Under the pieces are notes generated by a model. The model was not told the origin of the DNA and searched no databases. It worked only from the letters and a program-made list of their open reading frames with translations. Below, one piece after another: positions 35,379 through 43,705 of a stretch of 64,000 nt of DNA (within the stretch, counting starts at the first letter, position 1; every line of letters begins with the position of its first letter). The stretch covers positions 62,001-126,000 of the forward strand of contig NZ_JAATVV010000013.1 of assembly GCF_013184775.1 (NCBI RefSeq). Reading direction: 5' to 3'. Position numbers and translations under genes: made by a program. Source of the DNA: Martelella sp. HB161492 (GTDB lineage: Bacteria; Pseudomonadota; Alphaproteobacteria; Rhizobiales; Rhizobiaceae).

Positions 35379-37646
35379 ATGAGAGATCAAGCATCGGGCC
35401 CGCGCATCCTGCTCAAGCGGCTGCGAGAACTGATGGCGGAGCCGCTGGAGCCGCAGGATCGCCTTGACCGTATCGTTGGGCAGATCGCGAGCAATATGGT
35501 GGCGGCCGTGTGCTCGGTCTATGTGCTGCGTGCCGACAGCGTGCTCGAGCTCTACGCGACGCAAGGTCTGAAGAAGGACGCCGTCCATCTGGCGCAGCTG
35601 CGCATGGGACAGGGTCTGGTCGGCACGATTGCCGCATCCGCCCAGCCGCTCAATCTCTCCGATGCCCAGTCGCATCCCGCCTTCCGTTATCTGCCGGAAA
35701 CGGGTGAAGAGATCTACCACTCCTTCCTTGGCGTTCCGATTCTCAGGGCAGGGCGGACGCTTGGCGTTCTCGTCGTCCAGAATACCGACGAGCGCGGCTA
35801 TTCCGAAGATGAGGTCGAAGGGCTGCAGACGGCGGCGATGCTGCTGGCCGAAATGATCGTTTCGGGCGATCTGAAAAAGATCACCCGTCCCGGCATGGAG
35901 CTTGACCTGACCCGCTCGGTCTCGCTTTCGGGCGATGCCTATGGCGAAGGAATTGCGATCGGACATGTTGTGCTGCATGAGCCGCGCATCATCGTCAACA
36001 ATCTCGTCAATGAAGACAGCGATGCTGAAATCAAGCGCCTGCACGAGGCGCTGGATTCGCTGCGGGTTTCGATCGACGACATGCTGAACAGGCGCGATGT
36101 TTCCAGCGAGGGCGAGCATCGCGAAGTGCTGGAAACCTACCGCATGTTCGCGCATGACCGCGGCTGGGTCCGCCGCCTCGAAGAGGCGATCCGGCTGGGG
36201 CTGACGGCAGAAGGCGCTGTGGAGAAGGTTCAGAGTGACACCAAGGCGCGGATGATCCGGCTCACCGATCCCTTCATGCGGGATCGCATGCATGATCTTG
36301 ATGATCTCGCCAACCGGCTCTTGCGCCAGCTGACCGGCTTTTCCGGCGATGGCCGGGATGGTTTTCCGCCGGATGCGGTGATTGTCGCGCGCGCCATGGG
36401 CGCTGCCGAACTGCTGGACTATCCGCGTGATCATCTCAAGGGTCTGGTGCTGGAAGATGGCGCAGCGACCAGCCATGTGGTGATCGTCGCCCGGGCCATG
36501 GGGATTCCGGTCATCGGCCAGGCCGTCGGCGTGGTCGCGCAGGCTGAGAACGGCGATGAGATCATCGTTGATGGCGATGACGGGGAAGTGCATCTGCGCC
36601 CGATCGAGGCTGTCAGCACCGCCTATAATGAGAAGATCCGCCTGCGGGCACGCCGTCAGGAGCAGTTCCGGGCGCTGAAACTGGTCGAGCCGGTCTCGCG
36701 CGATGGCGTTCGCTTCAAGCTGATGATGAATGCCGGGCTTCTGGTGGACCTGCCGCAGTTTGACGACAGCGGTGCCGAAGGCATCGGCCTGTTCCGGACC
36801 GAGCTGCAGTTCATGATTGCTTCACGCATGCCGAAGGCTGCGGAACAGGAAAATTTCTACCGTCAGGTGCTCGATTTTGCCGGCAACCGTCCGGTGACCT
36901 TCCGCACGCTCGATATCGGGTCCGACAAGGTGGTGTCCTATTTCCGCTCGCAGGAAGAGGAAAACCCGGCCATGGGCTGGCGTGCGATCCGCCTGGCGCT
37001 CGACCGGCCCTATCTTTTGCGCATGCAGATGCGCGCGCTGATGAAGGCGGCGAGCGGAGACGTGCTGCGCGTCATGGTGCCGATGGTGTCCGAGGTGCAG
37101 GAGCTGCGCGAGACGCGGGCGCTGATGGCCAAGGAAATCCAGCATCTGAAGCGCTTCGGTCATGGCGTGCCGAAGAAGATCGAGCTTGGCGCGATGATCG
37201 AGGTTCCGGCGCTGCTTTACGAGATGGATGAGCTGATGGCCGAGGTGGATTTCGTGTCCGTCGGTTCCAATGATCTCTATCAGTTCATCATGGCGGTTGA
37301 TCGCGGCAATGCGCGCGTTTCCGATCGCTATGACCCTGTCAGCAAGCCCTTCCTCCGGGTGCTGCGCGATATTGTGCGCGCGGGCGAACGGTCGGGTGTC
37401 CCGGTCACGCTGTGCGGTGAGCTGGCCAGCAAGCCGCTTTCCGCCATGGCCTTGTTCGGCATCGGCTTTCGGGCGATTTCCATGGCGCCGACGGCGATCG
37501 GCCCGGTCAAGGCCATGTTGCTCGGACTTGATGTCACTGCGCTGTCGGATCTCCTGAATACCGCGCTCGACAATCATTTTGCCGAGGATATGCCGCTGCG
37601 CGAAGTGCTGCAGCGCTTTGCCAGCGAGAATAATATTCCGCTTTAG
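35379..37646 (+). CDS. ptsP: Phosphoenolpyruvate-protein phosphotransferase of the nitrogen PTS (EI-Ntr)
   Basis: A 755-residue cytoplasmic enzyme that takes phosphate from PEP and passes it to NPr, setting nitrogen- and potassium-linked regulation. An N-terminal GAF domain (about residues 20-165) is followed by the EI fold. The phosphorylated His is H366 in GAATSHVVIVARAMGIP. The C-terminal PEP-binding barrel has TFRTLDIGSDK, VDFVSVGSNDLYQFIMAVDR and VPVTLCGELASKP. It lies between lysC and prfA, a standard rhizobial arrangement. Confidence 0.95.
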   Translation: MRDQASGPRILLKRLRELMAEPLEPQDRLDRIVGQIASNMVAAVCSVYVLRADSVLELYATQGLKKDAVHLAQLRMGQGLVGTIAASAQPLNLSDAQSHPAFRYLPETGEEIYHSFLGVPILRAGRTLGVLVVQNTDERGYSEDEVEGLQTAAMLLAEMIVSGDLKKITRPGMELDLTRSVSLSGDAYGEGIAIGHVVLHEPRIIVNNLVNEDSDAEIKRLHEALDSLRVSIDDMLNRRDVSSEGEHREVLETYRMFAHDRGWVRRLEEAIRLGLTAEGAVEKVQSDTKARMIRLTDPFMRDRMHDLDDLANRLLRQLTGFSGDGRDGFPPDAVIVARAMGAAELLDYPRDHLKGLVLEDGAATSHVVIVARAMGIPVIGQAVGVVAQAENGDEIIVDGDDGEVHLRPIEAVSTAYNEKIRLRARRQEQFRALKLVEPVSRDGVRFKLMMNAGLLVDLPQFDDSGAEGIGLFRTELQFMIASRMPKAAEQENFYRQVLDFAGNRPVTFRTLDIGSDKVVSYFRSQEEENPAMGWRAIRLALDRPYLLRMQMRALMKAASGDVLRVMVPMVSEVQELRETRALMAKEIQHLKRFGHGVPKKIELGAMIEVPALLYEMDELMAEVDFVSVGSNDLYQFIMAVDRGNARVSDRYDPVSKPFLRVLRDIVRAGERSGVPVTLCGELASKPLSAMALFGIGFRAISMAPTAIGPVKAMLLGLDVTALSDLLNTALDNHFAEDMPLREVLQRFASENNIPL

Positions 37647-37740
37647 TGCCGCTACTTCCGCCACGTTCTGCCGCTAGCGCGTGCGGCAGGCGTGATGGCT
37701 GAAAGACGCGTCACTCAACAGAAACGGAGAGATAAACGGC

Positions 37741-38823
37741 GTGGCGAGGCTACCTGTCGAAAAGATGAATGAGCTGGAGCGTCGCTTCAGCGAGGTCGAG
37801 GCCCGCATGTCGGCTGGCCCGGATGCGGAAACCTATGTCCGCCTGGCATCCGAATATGCCGAGCTCGAACCGGTGGTGAACAAGATCCGCGTCTATAGCG
37901 CAGCCGCCAGCGAACAGCGGGATCTCGAGGCGCTGCTCTCCGACAGGACGACCGAACGCGAGATGCGTGAGCTTGCCGAAATGGAACTGCCGGAGGTCGA
38001 GACACGGATCGAGGCACTTGAAGGCGAAATTCAGCTGCTCCTGTTGCCCAAGGACGCGGCGGATGAGAAAAGCGCGGTCCTGGAAATCCGCGCCGGCACG
38101 GGTGGCTCGGAGGCTGCTCTGTTCGCCGGCGATCTGTTCCGCATGTATGAGCGCTACGCGGCTGGCAAGGGCTGGAAGGTCGAGATTCTTTCGGCCAGCG
38201 ACGGCGATGCCGGCGGGTTCAAGGAAATCATCGCCTCGGTCAGCGGGCGCGGGGTTTTTTCGCGGCTGAAGTTCGAATCCGGTGTTCACCGCGTGCAGCG
38301 CGTGCCGGAGACGGAGGCGAGCGGCCGTATTCACACCTCTGCGGCAACCGTGGCGGTGCTGCCGGAAGCCGAGGATATTGATGTCGAGATCCGCGCTGAG
38401 GATATTCGTATCGATACGATGCGGTCATCCGGTGCGGGCGGTCAGCACGTCAACACGACGGATTCGGCGGTGCGGATCACCCATCTGCCGACCGGCATCA
38501 TCGTGACCAGTTCGGAGAAATCCCAGCATCAGAACCGCGCCAAGGCGATGCAGGTGCTGCGGGCCCGGCTGTTCGACATCGAGCGTCAGCGGGCCGACAG
38601 TGAACGTTCTGCCGACCGCAAGAGCCAGGTTGGCTCGGGCGACCGTTCCGAGCGTATCCGCACCTATAATTTTCCGCAGGGCCGGGTGACTGACCATCGT
38701 ATCAATCTGACGCTCTACAAGCTCGATGCCATCATTCAGGGCGACCTTGACGAGGTGGTCGATGCCCTGATCGCCGACTATCAGGCTGGCCAGCTTGCCC
38801 AGCTGGGTGCCCAGGGGAATTGA
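37741..38823 (+). CDS. prfA: Peptide chain release factor 1
   Basis: A 360-residue factor that recognises UAA and UAG stop codons and releases the peptide. The GGQ at residues 233-235 ([20 protein letters not shown]) is at the same position as in Escherichia coli. The stop-codon recognition tripeptide is PET at 189-191, where many bacteria have PAT. The start is a GTG. Its partner methyltransferase prmC, which modifies the GGQ glutamine, begins 4 bp after the stop. Confidence 0.97.
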   Translation: MARLPVEKMNELERRFSEVEARMSAGPDAETYVRLASEYAELEPVVNKIRVYSAAASEQRDLEALLSDRTTEREMRELAEMELPEVETRIEALEGEIQLLLLPKDAADEKSAVLEIRAGTGGSEAALFAGDLFRMYERYAAGKGWKVEILSASDGDAGGFKEIIASVSGRGVFSRLKFESGVHRVQRVPETEASGRIHTSAATVAVLPEAEDIDVEIRAEDIRIDTMRSSGAGGQHVNTTDSAVRITHLPTGIIVTSSEKSQHQNRAKAMQVLRARLFDIERQRADSERSADRKSQVGSGDRSERIRTYNFPQGRVTDHRINLTLYKLDAIIQGDLDEVVDALIADYQAGQLAQLGAQGN

Positions 38824-38827
38824 ACCA

Positions 38828-39688
38828 ATGCTGACGCTGAGGGCGATGTTCGACGAAGCCTGTGCCGCTCTTGCCGAGGCAGGCATTGCCGAACCGCGCG
38901 AAGAGGCGCGTCACCTGATCAGCGGGCTGTTTTCTCTCTCACTTGGCGGGCTGAGCCTCGAGGGCGCCCGACTTGTGAATGATGAAGATGTTGCGCGCGC
39001 GCGCGGTGCGGTCGTGCGCCGTGCTGCCGGCGAACCCGTCTACCGCATCCTTGGCGTCCGCGAGTTTTACGGCCTCGATTTCGCCCTCGGGCCTGAAACG
39101 CTCGAGCCGCGCCCGGATACCGAAATCCTGGTTGAGGCAGCATTGGCAGAAATGCGGCAAATTGTCGCCGAACGTGGCAGCGTGCGTTTTGCTGATCTGG
39201 GGACAGGGACGGGGGCCATTGCGATAACGCTTCTGACGCAATGTATGCAGGCACACGCTGTTGTGAGCGATATTTCGCAATCTGCCCTTGAAATGGCGCA
39301 AAGGAATGCCCTACTACATAAAGTGACTGAACGGTTCGAGACCCGGTGCGGGTCGTGGTATGCACCACTTGACGGGCTGTTCGACATGATTGTGTCAAAT
39401 CCACCTTATATCAGGACGGACGAGATAGAACGGCTCCAGCCGGAGGTTCGCGATCATGATCCGCGTGCTGCTCTCGACGGCGGCGACGACGGGCTTGACG
39501 CCTACCGGGCGATTGCTGCAGGTGCGTGGACATTCCTCGCTCCGGGCGGAATCGTGGCTCTGGAGATCGGCTATGACCAGAAAGTGCCGGTCGTCGCGAT
39601 TTTCGAAACGGCGGGCTTTGCGCTCAAAAGAGCAATTCGGGATCTCGGCAACAATGATCGGGTCGTGATCTTCAAACCGGCGCGTTGA
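38828..39688 (+). CDS. prmC: Release factor glutamine methyltransferase
   Basis: A 286-residue S-adenosylmethionine-dependent enzyme that methylates the Gln of the GGQ motif in release factors. The SAM site FADLGTGTGAIAI and the catalytic NPPY at residues 191-194 (VSNPPYIRTDE) are intact. An N-terminal helical domain (residues 1-75 or so) binds the release factor. The ATG at 38,828 follows the prfA stop by 4 bp, a conserved pairing. Confidence 0.96.
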   Translation: MLTLRAMFDEACAALAEAGIAEPREEARHLISGLFSLSLGGLSLEGARLVNDEDVARARGAVVRRAAGEPVYRILGVREFYGLDFALGPETLEPRPDTEILVEAALAEMRQIVAERGSVRFADLGTGTGAIAITLLTQCMQAHAVVSDISQSALEMAQRNALLHKVTERFETRCGSWYAPLDGLFDMIVSNPPYIRTDEIERLQPEVRDHDPRAALDGGDDGLDAYRAIAAGAWTFLAPGGIVALEIGYDQKVPVVAIFETAGFALKRAIRDLGNNDRVVIFKPAR

Positions 39689-39735
39689 TCGGAATGTCAC
39701 GCCCGCAATGTTTTTGAAAACTTTCAGAGAAAGGG

Positions 39736-39764
39736 CTTGGATTTTTCGAGCAAGCGGGCTAGGT
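39736..39764 (+). promoter_or_regulatory. Candidate promoter in the prmC-DUF4167 gap
   Basis: CTTGGA (39,736-39,741), a 17-nt spacer and CTAGGT (39,759-39,764) resemble the rhizobial sigma-70 consensus. If used, the DUF4167 message has a leader of roughly 235 nt. The rest of the 316-bp gap contains no tRNA-like fold or gene that I can recognise. Confidence 0.4.
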
Positions 39765-40004
39765 TGCAGCCACGTAAAAAGGCGACTGATAAGCGGTAAC
39801 GATTCGTTCGACCCAGGCAGTCTCAGGTGTTGTGCTTGATGAATATGTTCAAGCCGTGCCGCCTTTGGCGTGATTCAGTGATTTGGATTCCATGATTGGC
39901 AAACGGGCTCGATTGGCCCAGCCAGCGGATCTATGCCGCCGGGAAGCGCTTGTACGCTGCCGTGCGGTCTAGCTCGGCCACAACAAAAATCAGGTGTATA
40001 TTCC

Positions 40005-40739
40005 ATGAGGCCAGGACAGCAGAACAAGCGCAGCCGGGGGCGCGGCAACAACAATAACAACAACTTCAACCGCAAGGGCGCCAACCCGCTGACCAGGACC
40101 TATGACAGCTCGGGTCCCGACGTGAAAATTCGCGGCACGGCTCAGCATATTGCCGAGAAGTACCTTGCTTTGGCACGGGATGCACAGGGATCCGGCGATC
40201 GCGTCATGGCGGAAAACTACCTGCAGCATGCCGAGCATTACAATCGCATCATCGCATCCGCCCAGGCACAGCTGCAGGAACGCTATCAGCGTGACGATCG
40301 CAATGATGGCGATGACAGCGACATCAATGATGATGATAGCCCGGCCGTTGCTGCGCAGCCGCAGCAGAACCGTCAGTCTGAGCGCACAGAACAGCCGAAA
40401 CAGGCTGCTGCTGAAAAGCCGGTCGATGCTGATGGACCGCAGCCGGTCATCGAAGGCACGCCCGCCGAGGTGATGGCTGAAGAGGCCGACGGTCAGCCGG
40501 TCGCAGGGCGCCGCAATACGCGCCGGCGCACGCCGACCGGGGCACGCCCGCGCCGCACCAAGCGTGGCGCCGAAGGCGAGGGTGAGGGCGCAGCTTCCGC
40601 CGAGGCCGAGCCGGCCGCTGAAGCCGCAAGCCCGGAAGGTGAGCCGGAAAAGAAGCCGGCCCGTCGCCGTCGTGCCCGCAAGGATGCCGATGATGGTGAC
40701 GCAGGCAAGCCGGAAATGGCGGAAGCCGCTTCGGAATAA
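40005..40739 (+). CDS. DUF4167 domain protein
   Basis: A 244-residue protein with an N-terminal DUF4167 domain (NPLTRTYDSSGPDVKIRGTA, then AEKYLALARDAQGSGDRVMA) and a long disordered tail. The start is basic and Asn-rich (RGRGNNNNNNFNRKG). The tail alternates acidic stretches (DDRNDGDDSDINDDDSP) with basic Arg clusters (RRNTRRRTPTGARPRRTKRG). The family is found next to prmC in alphaproteobacteria. The charge pattern suggests RNA or nucleoid binding, but no function is established to my knowledge. A clear terminator follows. Confidence 0.88.
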   Translation: MRPGQQNKRSRGRGNNNNNNFNRKGANPLTRTYDSSGPDVKIRGTAQHIAEKYLALARDAQGSGDRVMAENYLQHAEHYNRIIASAQAQLQERYQRDDRNDGDDSDINDDDSPAVAAQPQQNRQSERTEQPKQAAAEKPVDADGPQPVIEGTPAEVMAEEADGQPVAGRRNTRRRTPTGARPRRTKRGAEGEGEGAASAEAEPAAEAASPEGEPEKKPARRRRARKDADDGDAGKPEMAEAASE

Positions 40740-40765
40740 GGTACCTTTCGGCAGAGCGTTTCATG

Positions 40766-40795
40766 AAACCCGGTTGCTGATGCGGCCGGGTTTTT
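40766..40795 (+). terminator. Rho-independent terminator after the DUF4167 gene
   Basis: AAACCCGG (40,766-40,773) pairs with CCGGGTTT (40,786-40,793), with further T residues to 40,795. The following 236 bp up to cmk contain no gene I can support. Confidence 0.85.
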
Positions 40796-41031
40796 CGTCG
40801 GGCAGTGCGCCGTGAGCCTGGCAGAGATGTGCGGCCTGGATCGCGCCCGCTTTCGGAGAGCATTGCTGCATTGCCAGAACTGACCGGCACCGGATGTCGC
40901 GGCAGCGCCAGACCGGCGCGACCTTGCCGCCACCGGTCCGGCTGTTTTTCGAAGGGCAGGGTTCGGTTGTGATTGAAAACCGCGGCCTGTTTTCCTAACT
41001 AGTTCGCAACCGCATAAAAGAAGAGAAAAGC

Positions 41032-41670
41032 ATGGGCTTCGTGATCGCCATTGACGGGCCGGCTGCCGCCGGCAAAGGAACGCTTGCGCGCAAGCTTGCC
41101 AGTCACTACGGCTTTGCGCATCTCGATACCGGTCTGACCTATCGCGCAACCGCCCATGCCTTGCTTTCCGCCGGCCTGCCGCTTGATGACGAGGCCATTG
41201 CTGCCGACCTGGCTGGCAAGGTCGATCTGTCGCGCCTCGATCGAGATGTGCTCTCCGCGCATGAGATCGGCGAGGCCGCGTCCAGAGTGGCGGCGATGCC
41301 GGCTGTTCGGCGGGCGCTGGTGCTGGCGCAGCAGAGATTTGCAGGACGTGATCCGGGCGCCGTGCTGGACGGCCGCGATATTGGCACTGTTGTCTGCCCT
41401 GATGCGCCGGTTAAGCTCTATGTCACCGCCGATGCTGATATTCGCGCCCGCCGTCGCTTCGACGAGATCGTTGCGCGCGGCCAGACGGCCGATTTCAATG
41501 TGATCCTCGACGATGTGCGCCGCCGTGACGAGCGTGACACATCGCGTGAGGACAGCCCCTTGCGCCCGGCTGAAGATGCGTACTTGCTTGATACGTCCAA
41601 AATGGGTATAGAAGCCGCGTTTGCAGCGGCATGCGAGTATATCGAGGCTCGCCGCAAAGCATTTTTATGA
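41032..41670 (+). CDS. cmk: Cytidylate kinase
   Basis: A 212-residue kinase that phosphorylates CMP and dCMP. The P-loop GPAAAGKGT is at residues 9-17, with [15 protein letters not shown] (the Thr replaces the Ser or Met seen in some homologues), [11 protein letters not shown]-type segment [18 protein letters not shown], and [31 protein letters not shown] precedes the ATG. Next to rpsA, as in many bacteria; the usual upstream aroA is not present here. Confidence 0.95.
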   Translation: MGFVIAIDGPAAAGKGTLARKLASHYGFAHLDTGLTYRATAHALLSAGLPLDDEAIAADLAGKVDLSRLDRDVLSAHEIGEAASRVAAMPAVRRALVLAQQRFAGRDPGAVLDGRDIGTVVCPDAPVKLYVTADADIRARRRFDEIVARGQTADFNVILDDVRRRDERDTSREDSPLRPAEDAYLLDTSKMGIEAAFAAACEYIEARRKAFL

Positions 41671-41729
41671 GGATAGCGGGTGTTCCGCTTCCCGAAAACG
41701 GCCTTTCATTGCATCCAGGCGCCGGAATA

Positions 41730-41751
41730 TTCTTGACCATATGGTCAAGAA
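41730..41751. promoter_or_regulatory. Perfect 22-bp palindrome upstream of rpsA
   Basis: TTCTTGACCAT (41,730-41,740) is followed directly by its exact complement ATGGTCAAGAA (41,741-41,751). It lies about 100 bp before the rpsA start, in the cmk-rpsA gap. The size and symmetry suit a dimeric regulator. It could also fold as a hairpin in the leader. No matching regulator gene is adjacent. Confidence 0.6.
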
Positions 41752-41853
41752 ATGGGTGCTGCGAAAGGCTCTGGTTCAACACCAGCCACCGGCGCATAAG
41801 TGCACGTCCGCGCACCTGAAATATGAGCGGAAACGGCACGATTAGGAGTTTTC

Positions 41854-43563
41854 ATGACTGCACAGACCCCCACGCGGGACGATTTCGCCGCTCTGCTCGA
41901 GGAATCCTTTGCCGAGAACAATGATCTCGCAGAAGGCTATGTTGCCAAGGGCATTATCACGGCGATCGAAAAAGATGTTGCCATCATCGATGTTGGCCTC
42001 AAGGTCGAAGGCCGCGTTCCGCTTAAGGAGTTCGGCGCCCGTTCCAAGGACGGTGAGCTGAAGGTCGGCGATGAAGTCGAAGTCTATGTCGAGCGCATCG
42101 AAAACGCGCTTGGCGAAGCTGTTCTGTCGCGCGAAAAGGCTCGCCGCGAAGAAGCCTGGGTCAAGCTCGAAGCCAAGTTCGAAGCTGGCGAGCGTGTTGA
42201 AGGCCTGATCTTCAACCAGGTCAAGGGTGGCTTCACCGTCGATCTCGACGGCGCGATCGCCTTCCTGCCGCGCAGCCAGGTGGACATCCGTCCGATTCGC
42301 GACGTATCGCCGCTGATGCACACGCCGCAGCCCTTCGAAATCCTGAAGATGGACAAGCGTCGCGGCAACATCGTCGTTTCGCGCCGTACCGTTCTCGAAG
42401 AGAGCCGCGCTGAGCAGCGTTCGGAAATCGTCCAGAACCTTGAAGAAGGTCAGGTCGTCGAAGGCGTTGTCAAGAACATCACCGATTACGGTGCATTCGT
42501 CGATCTCGGCGGCATCGATGGTCTGCTGCACGTCACCGACATGGCATGGCGTCGCGTCAACCATCCGACCGAGCTTCTGTCGATCGGCCAGCAGGTCAAG
42601 GTCCAGATCATCCGCATCAACCAGGAAACGCACCGCATTTCCCTGGGCATGAAGCAGCTGGAAGCCGACCCGTGGGATGGCATCTCGGCCAAGTATCCGG
42701 AAGGCAAGAAGATTTCCGGTACCGTCACGAACATCACCGATTACGGTGCATTCGTCGAGCTGGAGCCGGGCATCGAAGGCCTGATCCACATCTCGGAAAT
42801 GTCCTGGACCAAGAAGAACGTACACCCCGGCAAGATCCTGTCCACGAGCCAGGAAGTCGAAGTTGTCGTGCTCGAAGTCGATCCGGCCAAGCGCCGCATC
42901 TCGCTCGGCCTCAAGCAGACGCTCGAAAATCCGTGGGAAGCCTTCTCCTTCTCGCATCCGGCCGGCACGGTCGTTGAAGGCGAGATCAAGAACAAGACCG
43001 AATTCGGTCTGTTCATCGGTCTGGAAGGCGATGTCGACGGCATGGTTCACCTGTCGGATCTCGACTGGAACCGTCCGGGCGAGCAGGTCATCGAGGAATA
43101 TGCCAAGGGCGATGTCGTCAAGGCTGTTGTTCTCGACGTCGATATCGAGAAGGAGCGTATTTCGCTCGGCATCAAGCAGCTCGGCAAGGATTCGCTGACT
43201 GAAGCTGCCGCTTCCGGCGAACTGCGCAAGGGTGCAGTGGTTTCCTGCGAAATCACCGCGATCAACGACGGCGGTGTCGAGGTCAAGCTCGTCAACCACG
43301 AAGACATCGTGTCCTTCATCCGTCGCTCGGATCTGGCCCGCGACCGCGACGAACAGCGCCCCGAGCGTTTCTCGGTCGGTCAGCTGGTCGATGCCCGCAT
43401 CACCAACTTCTCCAAGAAGGACCGCAAGGTCATGCTTTCGATCAAGGCGCTGGAAATCGCTGAAGAGAAGGAAGCTGTGGCTCAGTTCGGTTCGTCTGAC
43501 TCGGGCGCTTCGCTCGGCGACATTCTCGGCGCCGCTCTGAAGAACCGCGACGACGCAGAATAA
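41854..43563 (+). CDS. rpsA: 30S ribosomal protein S1
   Basis: A 569-residue RNA-binding ribosomal protein needed for translation initiation. Six S1 repeats can be traced, for example AEGYVAKGIITAIEKDVAII (repeat 1), EGVVKNITDYGAFVDLGGID (repeat 3), SGTVTNITDYGAFVELEPGI (repeat 4) and EGEIKNKTEFGLFIGLEGDV (repeat 5). Repeats 3 and 4 are nearly identical in their first halves. Length and order match alphaproteobacterial S1. Codon use is strongly biased, as expected for a highly expressed gene. A strong terminator follows. Confidence 0.98.
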   Translation: MTAQTPTRDDFAALLEESFAENNDLAEGYVAKGIITAIEKDVAIIDVGLKVEGRVPLKEFGARSKDGELKVGDEVEVYVERIENALGEAVLSREKARREEAWVKLEAKFEAGERVEGLIFNQVKGGFTVDLDGAIAFLPRSQVDIRPIRDVSPLMHTPQPFEILKMDKRRGNIVVSRRTVLEESRAEQRSEIVQNLEEGQVVEGVVKNITDYGAFVDLGGIDGLLHVTDMAWRRVNHPTELLSIGQQVKVQIIRINQETHRISLGMKQLEADPWDGISAKYPEGKKISGTVTNITDYGAFVELEPGIEGLIHISEMSWTKKNVHPGKILSTSQEVEVVVLEVDPAKRRISLGLKQTLENPWEAFSFSHPAGTVVEGEIKNKTEFGLFIGLEGDVDGMVHLSDLDWNRPGEQVIEEYAKGDVVKAVVLDVDIEKERISLGIKQLGKDSLTEAAASGELRKGAVVSCEITAINDGGVEVKLVNHEDIVSFIRRSDLARDRDEQRPERFSVGQLVDARITNFSKKDRKVMLSIKALEIAEEKEAVAQFGSSDSGASLGDILGAALKNRDDAE

Positions 43564-43592
43564 TCGTCATCAGCGATTGTCTGAATGATAAG

Positions 43593-43624
43593 GCCGCCGG
43601 AGGGAAACCTCCGGCGGCTTTTTT
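43593..43624 (+). terminator. Rho-independent terminator after rpsA
   Basis: GCCGCCGGAGG (43,593-43,603) and CCTCCGGCGGC (43,608-43,618) form a perfect 11-bp stem with a 4-nt loop, followed by six T residues. Confidence 0.95.
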
Positions 43625-43705
43625 GTCCGGACTGGCCGATTGATCGCACTTGATTTTCTGCGTCGAAGGGCGGCAATTGAAACGCTTGGTTCAGGGGCTT
43701 TTATC

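Noticed and set aside
35274-36593. Open frame of 439 codons on the minus strand
   Set aside because: It is antisense to lysC and ptsP coding sequence and shows no family features.
37668-37689. CTGCCGC/GCGGCAG stem between ptsP and prfA
   Set aside because: A 7-bp stem without any T tract; too weak to call a terminator.
39689-40004. Possible RNA gene in the prmC-DUF4167 gap
   Set aside because: No T-loop sequence, cloverleaf or known small RNA motif could be found by eye; only a promoter candidate is reported.
40044-40062. Run of AAC/AAT triplets resembling a microsatellite
   Set aside because: It encodes the Asn-rich start of the DUF4167 protein in frame; a coding low-complexity stretch, not a separate repeat.
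41842-43299. Open frame of 485 codons on the minus strand
   Set aside because: It is the exact antisense of the strongly biased rpsA gene; long mirror frames are expected there.
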